The notes beneath the pieces are model-generated. The model ran no database searches. It was not told where the DNA came from and worked only from the letters and a program-made list of their open reading frames with translations. From NCBI GenBank assembly GCA_012033205.1, contig JAAUSO010000005.1, positions 30,233-94,232 of the forward strand: a stretch of DNA of 64,000 nucleotides. Direction: 5' to 3'. The stretch is from Richelia sp. SL_2_1. Lineage in GTDB: Bacteria > Cyanobacteriota > Cyanobacteriia > Cyanobacteriales > Nostocaceae. Below, in pieces: positions 26,558-35,322 of the stretch (the stretch's first letter is position 1; every line of letters begins with the position of its first letter). The position numbers were made by a program, and so were the translations under genes.

Positions 26558-26611
26558 TATTAAAAGTTAGGAGTTAAGAGTTAGGAGTGAGGAGTTGTTC
26601 TTACTCAGTCA

Positions 26612-26645
26612 GAAGTCGGGCTTTTCGCAAATCAAAACCCGACTT
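26612..26645. terminator. Bidirectional terminator hairpin
   Basis: GAAGTCGGGCTTTT ... AAAACCCGACTTTC, stem of about 13 bp with one mismatch, between the convergent DUF2267 and TPR genes. Confidence 0.75.
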
Positions 26646-26660
26646 TCGTTAATTCAAAAC

Positions 26661-27773
26661 TTATTTTTTCGACATTGGGGCTTTTTTCATCATTTGAGTA
26701 ACTCTATCCCTTAGTAACACTTCTTTTCTAGTATCTTCAAGCGTTTTAGCTAAGGTAATTGCTCTTTCATAAAAATTACCAGCGGTAGAGTAATTACCTA
26801 CTTTCTCGTATAGTTGAGCATAAGATTCAAAGGTATTTAATTCTTCCTGGGGGTTGCGTAATTCTTTTGCGATGGCCAGACGTTTTTCTAATAAGTCAAA
26901 AGCACGATTGTACCGTCCTACCGAACTATGAGCAGTTACTAATCCATCGATTGCTCGTAGTTGATTAAGATTATCTCGTGCTGTTTTGGCAATTCTGAGA
27001 GCGGCTCCATAAGTACCAATAGTGTCTTGATAAGTACTAATCACACCGTAGACTTCACCTAGATTATTCAAGGTGTTTGCTTCACCGATAGGGTCGTCAA
27101 CTTGTCGGCGATAATTAAGAGCATTTTTGTACAATTTGACTGCTTTATTATAATCTCCTAATCTGGCTGCGGCTAATCCTAAATTACTCAAAGATAGTCC
27201 ATAACCTTCATTACTATTAAGATTTTGAGCGATTATAAATGCTTGTTCAAAAGTTTGGGAAGCAGTTCTAAATTCGCCTTTTTTCAACAGTAAAGTACCA
27301 ATGTTATTTAATGCAAAAATTTGGCTTTGAAAGTCCTTGGTGTCGCGAGCGATCGCCAAACGTCTACGAATTGCATCTTCGGCTTTTTTATACTGCTTTA
27401 ACTGTACATAACCTTTACCTAAAAATTCATAAGTTAAACCAAGTCCATTCAAATCACCTATTGAGTGATAAATTTCTAGTGCTTGCAACAACGACTTAAC
27501 TGCTTTATCGGGTTTTCCCTCGATATTTTGTCTTTCACCCAAACGTAATAAAGTATCTGCTTCATCTCTCGATTGGAGCAAGACTTTTCCATTAATCGAC
27601 GGACGATGCAGCTGTTCGGTAATATCAGTAGCACTGACAACTGTAGGACTTAACAAGAAACAAAATAGTAAAAAATAAAAACTATGATGCAGTTTCCAAG
27701 AAAGTTTTTTCTCAACAGCACGAGATATTGATAATTGAAATTGAGCGGATGCTAGTAGATTCCACTGCTTCAT
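26661..27773 (-). CDS. Tetratricopeptide-repeat protein, exported
   Basis: 370 residues. An N-terminal hydrophobic segment after a basic stretch (LHHSFYFLLFCFLLSPTVVSA) suggests export. From about residue 70 there are seven or so TPR units of the Rapsyn/kinesin-light-chain spacing (LGLTYEFLGKGYVQLKQYKKA; ALNNIGTLLLKKGEFRTA; SLSNLGLAAARLGDYNKA; TLNNLGEVYGVISTYQDT). A protein-protein scaffold; partner unknown. Confidence 0.85.
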   Translation of the reverse strand: MKQWNLLASAQFQLSISRAVEKKLSWKLHHSFYFLLFCFLLSPTVVSATDITEQLHRPSINGKVLLQSRDEADTLLRLGERQNIEGKPDKAVKSLLQALEIYHSIGDLNGLGLTYEFLGKGYVQLKQYKKAEDAIRRRLAIARDTKDFQSQIFALNNIGTLLLKKGEFRTASQTFEQAFIIAQNLNSNEGYGLSLSNLGLAAARLGDYNKAVKLYKNALNYRRQVDDPIGEANTLNNLGEVYGVISTYQDTIGTYGAALRIAKTARDNLNQLRAIDGLVTAHSSVGRYNRAFDLLEKRLAIAKELRNPQEELNTFESYAQLYEKVGNYSTAGNFYERAITLAKTLEDTRKEVLLRDRVTQMMKKAPMSKK

Positions 27774-27865
27774 ATAAATTTTCCTTTTTGTGAAAAATAG
27801 ATTTTAAGTAAAATAATTGACGAATCTAGAAAATAATTACCAGTAATCTATAAAAATAAGTATTT

Positions 27866-28504
27866 TTACGCAGATGCGGGCTGAAGGAAATTTTCACCCA
27901 AATATATAGCACGGACATCTGCTGGTAATTTTTCTTCTAGCATACGATAACCTTGCTGGAGAAAAATTGCTACTTGATTTGGAGAAATTGTTTCACCCTC
28001 AGCTTGTAAATAAGCAGCAATTCTGGTTTCACTCCAGTGGAAAGTTTGAGCCATTAAGACGATCAATCTTAACATTGGTGGTAATTGATCTAATGCTTGC
28101 TCTACGTAACACCACAGCGGCGGAGAAGTAGTTTTCAGGGAATAATGAATGCTTTCGGTGGGTGGTAGTTCCGTTTCATTGATACAATAAGCAGTCATAT
28201 TAATCAGCCAGTTTTGTAAAGTCAGCGCTGGAGTACCTGGTTCTGTACTTTCTAGATTAACTGCTCCGATTTGGTAGTAAATATGCCGCCAAGTCATCGC
28301 AAATAAATAATCGGCTTGTACTGGCGATCGCGCTGAATGCATAATCAAGGTATAGACTATTGGACTGTATCGGCAGAAAATTGCTGTAAAATACCTTCCA
28401 GCATCTGGATGCTGACAAAATAAAGCGATCAATTCTTGGTCACTTTTATGGAACAGTGACTTGACTAAGGGATGGTTGGATTCTGGGAAATGAGGAATTT
28501 GCAC
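27866..28504 (-). CDS. Sigma-70 (ECF-like) family factor
   Basis: 212 residues. The start resembles sigma region 2 (DQELIALFCQHPDAGRYFTAIFCRYSPIVYTLI), and residues about 145-200 resemble region 4 with a helix-turn-helix (LDQLPPMLRLIVLMAQTFHWSETRIAAYL ... QGYRMLEEKLPADV). Region 3 and a canonical region 1 are missing, as in ECF factors. No anti-sigma gene is adjacent. DNA-binding and polymerase contact are inferred. Confidence 0.6.
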   Translation of the reverse strand: MQIPHFPESNHPLVKSLFHKSDQELIALFCQHPDAGRYFTAIFCRYSPIVYTLIMHSARSPVQADYLFAMTWRHIYYQIGAVNLESTEPGTPALTLQNWLINMTAYCINETELPPTESIHYSLKTTSPPLWCYVEQALDQLPPMLRLIVLMAQTFHWSETRIAAYLQAEGETISPNQVAIFLQQGYRMLEEKLPADVRAIYLGENFLQPASA

Positions 28505-28699
28505 AGTCTTTTTTGGTCTATGTTGCTAGAATTATTTCAGAAATGTATATTTTTTCTTAATGGCATAATATCTTGGTGTTCATGGATTTACCACGAAATC
28601 TTTGATTAAAAGTTTTCATACAATATAAGCACGATTTTTATTTAAGTCGAAATTGACAAAAACGCAAAACAATTTTCTTATATATTTATTGATTTGTTC

Positions 28700-29284
28700 A
28701 TGGTTATACCAATTGACTTGATAGCTTACCTGTTTACTCCGACTACTCTAGGTTCTTTTCTGCCATTGGACAGTTTGTTCTCCACTCAAGGCATTATGGT
28801 GATGCTGCTGGCAGCTTATGCTGGTGCAATGTGGATGTTTCTTACCAGCGCTCCCAAGGTACATACTGTGATGGTGTCGGATTTGGAAATTGCTAGGGAT
28901 TTGTACGAAGGATTATTAGATTTACCGGCAGCGGAAGTACCTTTGCACTATTATTACAATTATGAACAAACAATAGGTGCTACAGGTATTGATCCGATGT
29001 ATTTAGGTAGCAGCCCTACTTATGCAACTAGGATGAATGCAGCTACTGAAGGACTGTGGTATCAATTGAAGAAAAATACTCAATTACACGTGATTACTGG
29101 GGCTAATTTAGGTACCAAAAATCAACAGCGTCACGTATGCTTTGACCGTGAGTGTCTGGAAATGATTTTACTACGAGTAGAAACGCGGGGTTTAAAATTT
29201 AAAATTCGTAATCGCAAACCGTTGAATTTTTTACTCAAAGATTACGAAGGGCGTGTTGTTGAAATGGCAGAAGTAGCGAATTAA
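28700..29284 (+). CDS. Glyoxalase-like (VOC) fold membrane-anchored protein
   Basis: 194 residues from the ATG at 28700 (MVIPIDLIAYLF); the open frame starts at a TTG six bases earlier. One or two N-terminal hydrophobic segments (IMVMLLAAYAGAMWMFL) precede a vicinal-oxygen-chelate-like domain (HTVMVSDLEIARDLYEGLLDL ... LHVITGANL ... RHVCFDRECLEMILLRVETRGL). Clear metal ligands cannot be assigned. Conserved in cyanobacteria; function unknown. Confidence 0.65.
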   Translation: MVIPIDLIAYLFTPTTLGSFLPLDSLFSTQGIMVMLLAAYAGAMWMFLTSAPKVHTVMVSDLEIARDLYEGLLDLPAAEVPLHYYYNYEQTIGATGIDPMYLGSSPTYATRMNAATEGLWYQLKKNTQLHVITGANLGTKNQQRHVCFDRECLEMILLRVETRGLKFKIRNRKPLNFLLKDYEGRVVEMAEVAN

Positions 29285-29296
29285 ATTACTAATGTA

Positions 29297-29344
29297 GAGA
29301 CGTAGCATTGCTACGTCTCAATGCTACGTCTCAATGCTACGTCT
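29297..29344. repeat. GAGACGTAGCA hairpin repeat
   Basis: GAGACGTAGCA/TTGCTACGTCTC hairpin followed by two more ATGCTACGTCTC units. Just after the glyoxalase-like gene, possibly acting as its terminator. Related repeats at 46408-46488 and 62907-62934. Confidence 0.7.
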
Positions 29345-29389
29345 CCAGCAATCCAAAATCACCCCTTGTTATTTCGATTCAACAACGCA

Positions 29390-29863
29390 TTACCGACTAA
29401 TTTCAAAAATACATTCCAACCTCTTAACTAATTGTTGCGCTAAATCTAATAAATCTACAGCATCGCTTTCCGAAGTAAAACCCCGATTATCAGCATAACT
29501 AGCGCTTTCTACTAACATCGTTTTGATGGCAAATACTCGATTTTCTGCTTCAGAAAGCCTGAGACAATCTTCTAACTGAGTCGCTATTTCTTGTAGTGAT
29601 TTACCTCTTGATTGCTTTCTGACGCTAACAGCTACCCAATCATCACTTTCGAGAAAAGTAGTAACTGATTCTACAAAATTGGTTTGGGTAATTTCGTCTT
29701 CACCCCACTTTTCTAACCAATCTCCATCAACATCCTCAGCATATAAATAAGCTGCTTCTAACCCATATCTAACTATGTCATTTTGTAATTTTTGAGCTGC
29801 TTCTACAGATTCTATAAACTTATCTAATCTCTTTTGAGTGTCAATTGACATTTCTTTAACCAT
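29390..29863 (-). CDS. Hypothetical protein, 157 aa
   Basis: Helical, acidic, soluble; no family recognised. Starts MVKEMSIDTQKRLDKFIES; a second ATG four codons on (MSIDTQ) is also possible. Contains AAYLYAEDVDGDWLEKWGED and a C-terminal helix (DAVDLLDLAQQLVKRLECIF). Confidence 0.6.
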   Translation of the reverse strand: MVKEMSIDTQKRLDKFIESVEAAQKLQNDIVRYGLEAAYLYAEDVDGDWLEKWGEDEITQTNFVESVTTFLESDDWVAVSVRKQSRGKSLQEIATQLEDCLRLSEAENRVFAIKTMLVESASYADNRGFTSESDAVDLLDLAQQLVKRLECIFEISR

Positions 29864-29898
29864 TCTGACTCAAAGTACTAAGAAATTTTGCCTGCAAA

Positions 29899-29940
29899 CA
29901 GTTATCAGTTATCAGTTATCAGTTATCAGTTATCAGTTGC
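29899..29940. repeat. Tandem heptamer CAGTTAT
   Basis: Five perfect CAGTTAT units plus a CAGTTGC, upstream of the 157-aa gene. Confidence 0.9.
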
Positions 29941-30051
29941 GACGGTGTATAGCCGGAGATCAGTTAGGAAACATATTAATAGATTATTAGATTATTGTTG
30001 ACTGTTAACTGTTCGCTGTTTACTGTTGACTATTCACTGTTAAACAATTCG

Positions 30052-30747
30052 CTAAAAATTAAATGTTAAATAAATACCCGCTTCAAGATTATCGCTGTTA
30101 TACAGCGTTACATTAACTATCCTGTCTACAAAATCAGTCACACCCGGATTGTAACTTAATAGTAATCCTTTATCTATCTTCCAGAAGCGCAAGGTGGATT
30201 CCCAATTATGAGATTTTTCTTGAAAAAATTCTTCACTTAAGCTAGTGAGTTGAACGCAAAGAGATTTATCGTACTTACTACTTACAATTATATCAGTCGC
30301 CATTGAAAGGTCGGCAATATATCTTTTTACAACAGTACCTCCACGACGTTCAATATTATTTACAATAGATGCAATTAAATCAGCGTCTTGAGCAGAAAAT
30401 TCACCAGACATTAACTTTTGTCTCCAAATATAAAATTTAGAGTCATTTTCGTTGAGCCATTTAGGGAATAAGTAGCTGTACCAAAATTTCAAACTCGGTT
30501 TGAGAGCATTAAAAGCTGCTTGCTGTTCTTCGTAGGTTGGTAAAGATTGAACTCTCAGCCAAGCTTCAGCATCTCTTATTACTTGTTCTAAAAACAAAAT
30601 TACAAATTTTTTTGCAGTTAAGGAACCAGGTTTTAAGTCTTTTACCCAACGGTTTATTTCATCTAATCTGCTTGCTAAATTTGGGTCTACTGTAGATGCT
30701 TCCCTTATCAAATATTTTAACCTATTTTTGATATCTTTTGCTTGCAA
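30052..30747 (-). CDS. Hypothetical protein, 231 aa
   Basis: No named family recognised. N-terminal half helical (IKNRLKYLIREASTVDPNLA; KFVILFLEQVIRDAEAWLRV). The middle has TDIIVSSKYDKSLCVQLTS, which has the strand spacing of a PD-(D/E)XK nuclease core (D ... CVQLT) but lacks the usual acidic-x-lysine. The C-terminus is beta-rich (VTLYNSDNLEAGIYLTFNF). I would not assign an activity. Confidence 0.6.
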   Translation of the reverse strand: MQAKDIKNRLKYLIREASTVDPNLASRLDEINRWVKDLKPGSLTAKKFVILFLEQVIRDAEAWLRVQSLPTYEEQQAAFNALKPSLKFWYSYLFPKWLNENDSKFYIWRQKLMSGEFSAQDADLIASIVNNIERRGGTVVKRYIADLSMATDIIVSSKYDKSLCVQLTSLSEEFFQEKSHNWESTLRFWKIDKGLLLSYNPGVTDFVDRIVNVTLYNSDNLEAGIYLTFNF

Positions 30748-30971
30748 AAAATCATATCCCTCGCATCATAAAGTTAGATTTAGCTTTCCGATTCTATTAA
30801 CTATACAAGTGGTCAAGCCTTGAGTATTTATTTGATTGTTTATTTAATGATTTATTTATATATTTACTCCACTAATCTCTACTCCCTACTTAAACTAAAT
30901 GTTGGCACAAGTGCTTATATAAAGATAAGGTAAAAACGGTGCGTTAGGCAATACCAAACGCACCTAAAATA

Positions 30972-32498
30972 TTATGGAGTAGGGTTTGCTGATTCAGGTT
31001 TTTCTGGCTTGAGTAGGGGAAAGGCGATAACGTCGCGGATACTTGCCGAATCAGTCAATAACATCACCAATCGATCGATACCAATACCCAAACCACCAGT
31101 AGGAGGCATCCCGTATTCTAAAGCGGTGAGGAAATCTTCATCAACTCCTTGGGCTTCTAAATCACCAGCGGCTTTTTTAGCTGCTTGTGCTTCTAAACGC
31201 TGACGTTGATCGATGGGATCGGTAAGTTCGGAAAAACTATTAGCAGTTTCTCTGCCGACCATATATAATTCAAATCGTTCTACTAAACCGGGTTTAGAAC
31301 GATGAGGTTTTGCTAAAGGTGAAATTTCAACGGGGAAATCAGTTACGAATATCGGTTGAATTAGATTTTCTTCTACTTTTTGTTCAAAGACTGCATTGAG
31401 AAGTTTACCTATAGAAGGGCAATCATCTATACCTTCAATCTCAGCATTTTTACAGGCAGATTTAGCTTCATCTAAATTTTGGCATTTCTCAAAATCAACA
31501 CCAGAATATTCTTTAACTAAATCATGCATCGTTGCTCGCTTCCAAGGAGGAGTTAAATCAACTTCAGTTCCTTGGTAATTAATTTTCAGCGTGCCGATAA
31601 CTTCTTCACTGACAGTAGTAATAATACCTTCCGTCAAATCCATCATATCGTTGTAATCGGCATAAGCTTGGTAAAGTTCAATGCTGGTAAATTCCGGATT
31701 GTGACGGGTAGAAATTCCCTCATTGCGGAAAATTCGTCCTAATTCAAAAACTTTTTCAAACCCACCGACAATTAACCGCTTCAAATGAAGTTCGGTAGCA
31801 ATGCGTAAATACAGCTGCATTTCCAGCGTATTGTGGTAAGTGATAAAGGGACGTGCATCCGCCCCCCCCGCTTCACTTTGCATTACCGGAGTTTCAATTT
31901 CAATAAATCCCCGCTCATCTAAATAGCGACGAATTCCAGCAGTAATCAAAGCTCGACGACGAAAAGTTTGCCGCACCTCTGGGTTAACAATCAAATCAAC
32001 ATAACGCTGACGATAACGTTTTGTAATATCAGTTAATCCATGCCATTTGTCGGGTAAAGGCAATAGGGATTTAGTCAGCACAGCATATTGCCGAACGTAA
32101 ACCGATAATTCCCCCTTTTCAGTCCGTTTAATAGTTCCTTTAGCTCCGAGAATATCGCCGATATCAGTCAGCTGCTTTAAATTCTGGAAAGCCGCAGCAT
32201 CAACATCAGCCATACTTTCAGAAATCCGCTTCTTTTCTAAATAAAGCTGAATAGTTCCAGTTTCATCCTGTAAAGTGAAAAAAGCCAACTTACCCATGAC
32301 ACGACGAGCCATAATTCGCCCGGCGATAGCTACTTCAATGTCAGCAACTTCTTCACCGTTAGCTAAATCGGCGAATTTTTCTTGTAACTCAGCAGCATGA
32401 TGAGTTATTTCCCAACTATAAGCATAGGGATTCATCCCCTGCTGTCGTAACTGTTCTACTTTTTCTAGCCTGGTGGCACGGATATCTTCTTCCGACAT
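30972..32498 (-). CDS. lysS: Lysyl-tRNA synthetase (class II)
   Basis: 508 residues, full length. OB-fold anticodon-binding domain ([23 protein letters not shown]), then class II catalytic motifs: motif 1 [10 protein letters not shown], motif 2 [18 protein letters not shown], motif 3 [12 protein letters not shown]. Charges tRNA-Lys with lysine in the cytoplasm. Stands alone; a MITE copy lies just upstream. Confidence 0.97.
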   Translation of the reverse strand: MSEEDIRATRLEKVEQLRQQGMNPYAYSWEITHHAAELQEKFADLANGEEVADIEVAIAGRIMARRVMGKLAFFTLQDETGTIQLYLEKKRISESMADVDAAAFQNLKQLTDIGDILGAKGTIKRTEKGELSVYVRQYAVLTKSLLPLPDKWHGLTDITKRYRQRYVDLIVNPEVRQTFRRRALITAGIRRYLDERGFIEIETPVMQSEAGGADARPFITYHNTLEMQLYLRIATELHLKRLIVGGFEKVFELGRIFRNEGISTRHNPEFTSIELYQAYADYNDMMDLTEGIITTVSEEVIGTLKINYQGTEVDLTPPWKRATMHDLVKEYSGVDFEKCQNLDEAKSACKNAEIEGIDDCPSIGKLLNAVFEQKVEENLIQPIFVTDFPVEISPLAKPHRSKPGLVERFELYMVGRETANSFSELTDPIDQRQRLEAQAAKKAAGDLEAQGVDEDFLTALEYGMPPTGGLGIGIDRLVMLLTDSASIRDVIAFPLLKPEKPESANPTP

Positions 32499-32597
32499 GG
32501 TTTACGAACTTACGAACGGCAAGCTTTCATTATAATTCTCTGCTCGCATTGTACATTGAGAATAATTGGGATCGGCTTTTTCAATAGGATTGTAAAT

Positions 32598-32727
32598 TAT
32601 AGCAAATTTCAGTTGAGTCCAATACACTAAAACCTCACCCCCTTCCCCTCTCCTAATATACGGAGAGGGGTGCCCGGAGGGCGGGGTGAGGTAAAATTTG
32701 TATTTCACCCAAGTGAAAACCGCTATA
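32598..32727 (-). mobile_element. 130-bp MITE-like element, copy 3 (reverse orientation)
   Basis: Reverse complement of the copies at 9830 and 16994, again exactly 130 bp, from TATAGCAAATTTCAG to AAGTGAAAACCGCTATA. It lies 100 bases upstream of lysS and could affect its leader. Confidence 0.85.
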
Positions 32728-32962
32728 AGTATTTGTGCAAAATAAATTAAACATTTCGTTGGGGAGGGAAAAGGGAAGAGTCAGGGCTTATATAACTCAC
32801 GAGTAATTATGTAAATAATGCAAGCCTAACTACTTAACGTGAGTTCGAGTCGAACATCACATTGTATTTTTTATATCTTTAAACTCGAAAATAATTAAGT
32901 AATAATTCGATAACTTATGCCGACAAACTATGAAAGCTAAGTTACAAATATAAATTATTACT

Positions 32963-33913
32963 ATGGAAAACAAAAAGCAATTAATCAGATGCGTTGAGTT
33001 TGTTTCAGAAGAACTTGATGCAGATGTTTTTCTATATAGTGCTGAAATTACAGATTTAAATGCTGATACATTAATTAATGAAATCAAAGAAACATCACCA
33101 AAAAGAGATAATATAGTCTTGATATTAACTACTTACGGTGGTGACCCAGATGCAGCTTTTAGAATTGCTCGCTATATAAAGAGAAAATATCAGAAATTTA
33201 CTTTATTTGTATTTGGTTCTTGTAAAAGTGCTGGTACTTTATTAGCATTGGGAGCAGATGAAATAGTCATGTCCGACTTTGGTGAATTAGGTCCTCTTGA
33301 TGTCCAAGTTACCAAAGATGATGATTTTAGAAGTGAGTCTGTATTAGATATCCAACAAGCATTATCTGTAATTGGCTCCCAAGCTTTTGAAATGTTTGAA
33401 AGTTATTTATTAAAGTTAATTTCGGGTACTCAAGCCCTAATAACTACAAGAACAGCAGCAGATATTGCCAGTTCTATGGCTGTGAATTTATTATCCCCGA
33501 TTTCCAGTCAAATTGACCCGCTAAGATTAGGTGAAATGAATAGATTGATGAATATTGCTTTAGCTTACGGTCAAAGATTAAAGCCGGAAAGTATTGAAGT
33601 CATCAAAAACCTCATTTATAACTATCCTTCTCATAGTTTTGTCATCGACTATGAAGAAGCCAAAAAATTATTCTCTGATGTCAGAGAACCAATGGATTTA
33701 GAATATGAATTGGAAGAAATGATATTACCTTTGGTACGAAAGCCTTCATCTCAAGAAATAATTTTGAATCTAGAAAAACTTAACGAAGAATATGCAGAAA
33801 ATTCAGAGAGAAATCACCCAAATCGGGAAAGAGTTACGCAAGAATCAGTTTCTCCAGACAATGGAAAGAATGAAGCGGTTGAAGGAAATATCTTACCCTT
33901 TGATAAAAAGTAG
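32963..33913 (+). CDS. Clp-fold serine protease, SDH (SppA/ClpP-like) family
   Basis: 316 residues. ClpP/crotonase fold: IVLILTTYGGDPDAAFRIARYI, then the nucleophile region FGSCKSAGTLLALGADEIVMS and GELGPLDVQV. No signal peptide; cytoplasmic. The C-terminal 40 residues are charged and disordered. A paralogue with a membrane anchor is at 46489-47373. Proteolytic activity is inferred from the serine position; the substrate is unknown. Confidence 0.8.
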   Translation: MENKKQLIRCVEFVSEELDADVFLYSAEITDLNADTLINEIKETSPKRDNIVLILTTYGGDPDAAFRIARYIKRKYQKFTLFVFGSCKSAGTLLALGADEIVMSDFGELGPLDVQVTKDDDFRSESVLDIQQALSVIGSQAFEMFESYLLKLISGTQALITTRTAADIASSMAVNLLSPISSQIDPLRLGEMNRLMNIALAYGQRLKPESIEVIKNLIYNYPSHSFVIDYEEAKKLFSDVREPMDLEYELEEMILPLVRKPSSQEIILNLEKLNEEYAENSERNHPNRERVTQESVSPDNGKNEAVEGNILPFDKK

Positions 33914-34003
33914 TCAAATCAAAGATAATTCTGTTACTTCTCCAAAGACTATATTTAAGATTTTACAAAACTAGTAAAATTGAAACTTTAACTGTAGATC
34001 AAA

Positions 34004-34032
34004 AAGTCGGGTTTCTATCAGAAACCCGACTT
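34004..34032. terminator. Bidirectional terminator hairpin
   Basis: Perfect 12-bp stem AAGTCGGGTTTC/GAAACCCGACTT with 5-nt loop TATCA, between the convergent Clp-fold protease and M48 protease genes. Confidence 0.85.
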
Positions 34033-34066
34033 CTCTCTTCTCACTCCCTACTTCCTACTCCCTTTA

Positions 34067-35032
34067 TTACTGCTCACGTTTAATTTGATTAATTTCTTGC
34101 TGTAACTCTTCAATTTGTCGCCGTAATTTATCAACTTCTTGGTTTTGGTTAGCTTGCGGTTTCACATTAACTGCACCTGATGCCGCTTCTTTCTGATAAT
34201 TACCTTGCTTAATTTGCTGATATTCTTGAGACACTGCCCATTCCCTAAGAAAATGTATGCGTTCTACTGCAAAAGGATGACTAAGCATTACCCCTTGAGC
34301 GCCGTTATACATCAAAAATTTATACACTTGATTGAGTCCATCTTCATCGAGGGCTTGATAATTTTCCGACTGACGAATAAATTCTGGTAAACTGCATTCA
34401 TTAGCATATTTATTACTACCTCCAGAAATTTTCATCATCGACGACATCACCGTATTGAGGTCATCTGTAACTAATAATGCAGCTCTATCAGCGGATAATT
34501 CGGCTTTACGTCGCCATTCAAAAAAAGCATAAATTAAACCGCTGCTAACTATGTTACCAATACCAAAAGTTAGTTCCCCGACAATAGAGGCGGCATTCAT
34601 CGCCCACATCGCCATTTGAATTAAAATAGTATGACCACATTTAATATGTCCTAGTTCGTGAGCTAGCACAGACCTAATTTCGCTTTCGTTGAGCAAATCT
34701 AAAATCCCCGTGTTGATGACGATGTAAGGATGCTCTTGTCCCAAAGCATAACTATTTGCAACGGGATTCTGCTCGACAAAAAGTTTGGGTTCTGGATAAA
34801 TATCCAAATCTCGCACACATTCCCGAAATATTTGATAAATAGTGGAATATTGTCGCGGTCCAACTTCAATGGTGTTACCCATTAAATATACTAGTTGCGG
34901 ACGTTCATAGACAAATTCCACAAATTTACGAGCAATGAAATCAAACCCTGGTAAACCTCTGAGGGTTTCTTCCGCTTGTCGATCTAGTGGATGTTTAAAA
35001 GCTTCGCTGGAAATTCCTTTATAAGTTGGCAT
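34067..35032 (-). CDS. M48 family zinc metalloprotease
   Basis: 321 residues. Zinc motif HELGH (H125, E126, H129) in IRSVLAHELGHIKCGHTILI and third ligand in KAELSADRAALL, as in HtpX/Ste24 relatives. Two hydrophobic helices between them (MAMWAMNAASIVGELTFGIG; NIVSSGLIYAFFEW) suggest membrane association. The C-terminus is a coiled coil (QEVDKLRRQIEELQQEINQI). Likely protein quality control; target unknown. Confidence 0.88.
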   Translation of the reverse strand: MPTYKGISSEAFKHPLDRQAEETLRGLPGFDFIARKFVEFVYERPQLVYLMGNTIEVGPRQYSTIYQIFRECVRDLDIYPEPKLFVEQNPVANSYALGQEHPYIVINTGILDLLNESEIRSVLAHELGHIKCGHTILIQMAMWAMNAASIVGELTFGIGNIVSSGLIYAFFEWRRKAELSADRAALLVTDDLNTVMSSMMKISGGSNKYANECSLPEFIRQSENYQALDEDGLNQVYKFLMYNGAQGVMLSHPFAVERIHFLREWAVSQEYQQIKQGNYQKEAASGAVNVKPQANQNQEVDKLRRQIEELQQEINQIKREQ

Positions 35033-35322
35033 TATGGTTAAGATAATAAGTTATTTGTTAGCAATAGGTGTATAGATTAAGTGCGATTCTAGTGGATAGT
35101 ACATCCGCGCTCTTCCTGGGTTACATAATTTGTAATAGTCCATTCACCTGTACAAAAAAAATGTTTAATCGTTTGTAGTGTAACAATTGAGTATGAAACA
35201 CTGCGGCTTAAAAACCGGCAACGTAATATAAAAGAGGATAAGAACTATTTAAAACCAATTTTAAAGAAAGACTTCATTTTCATGTTTAACTAGCAACTCA
35301 CTATGTATGGGATTCAAAGCGC

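Noticed and set aside
30052..30747. Restriction-endonuclease-like fold in the 231-residue protein
   Set aside because: Only a loose D ... CVQLT spacing is seen; the acidic-x-lysine core is absent, and there is no methylase or defence neighbour.
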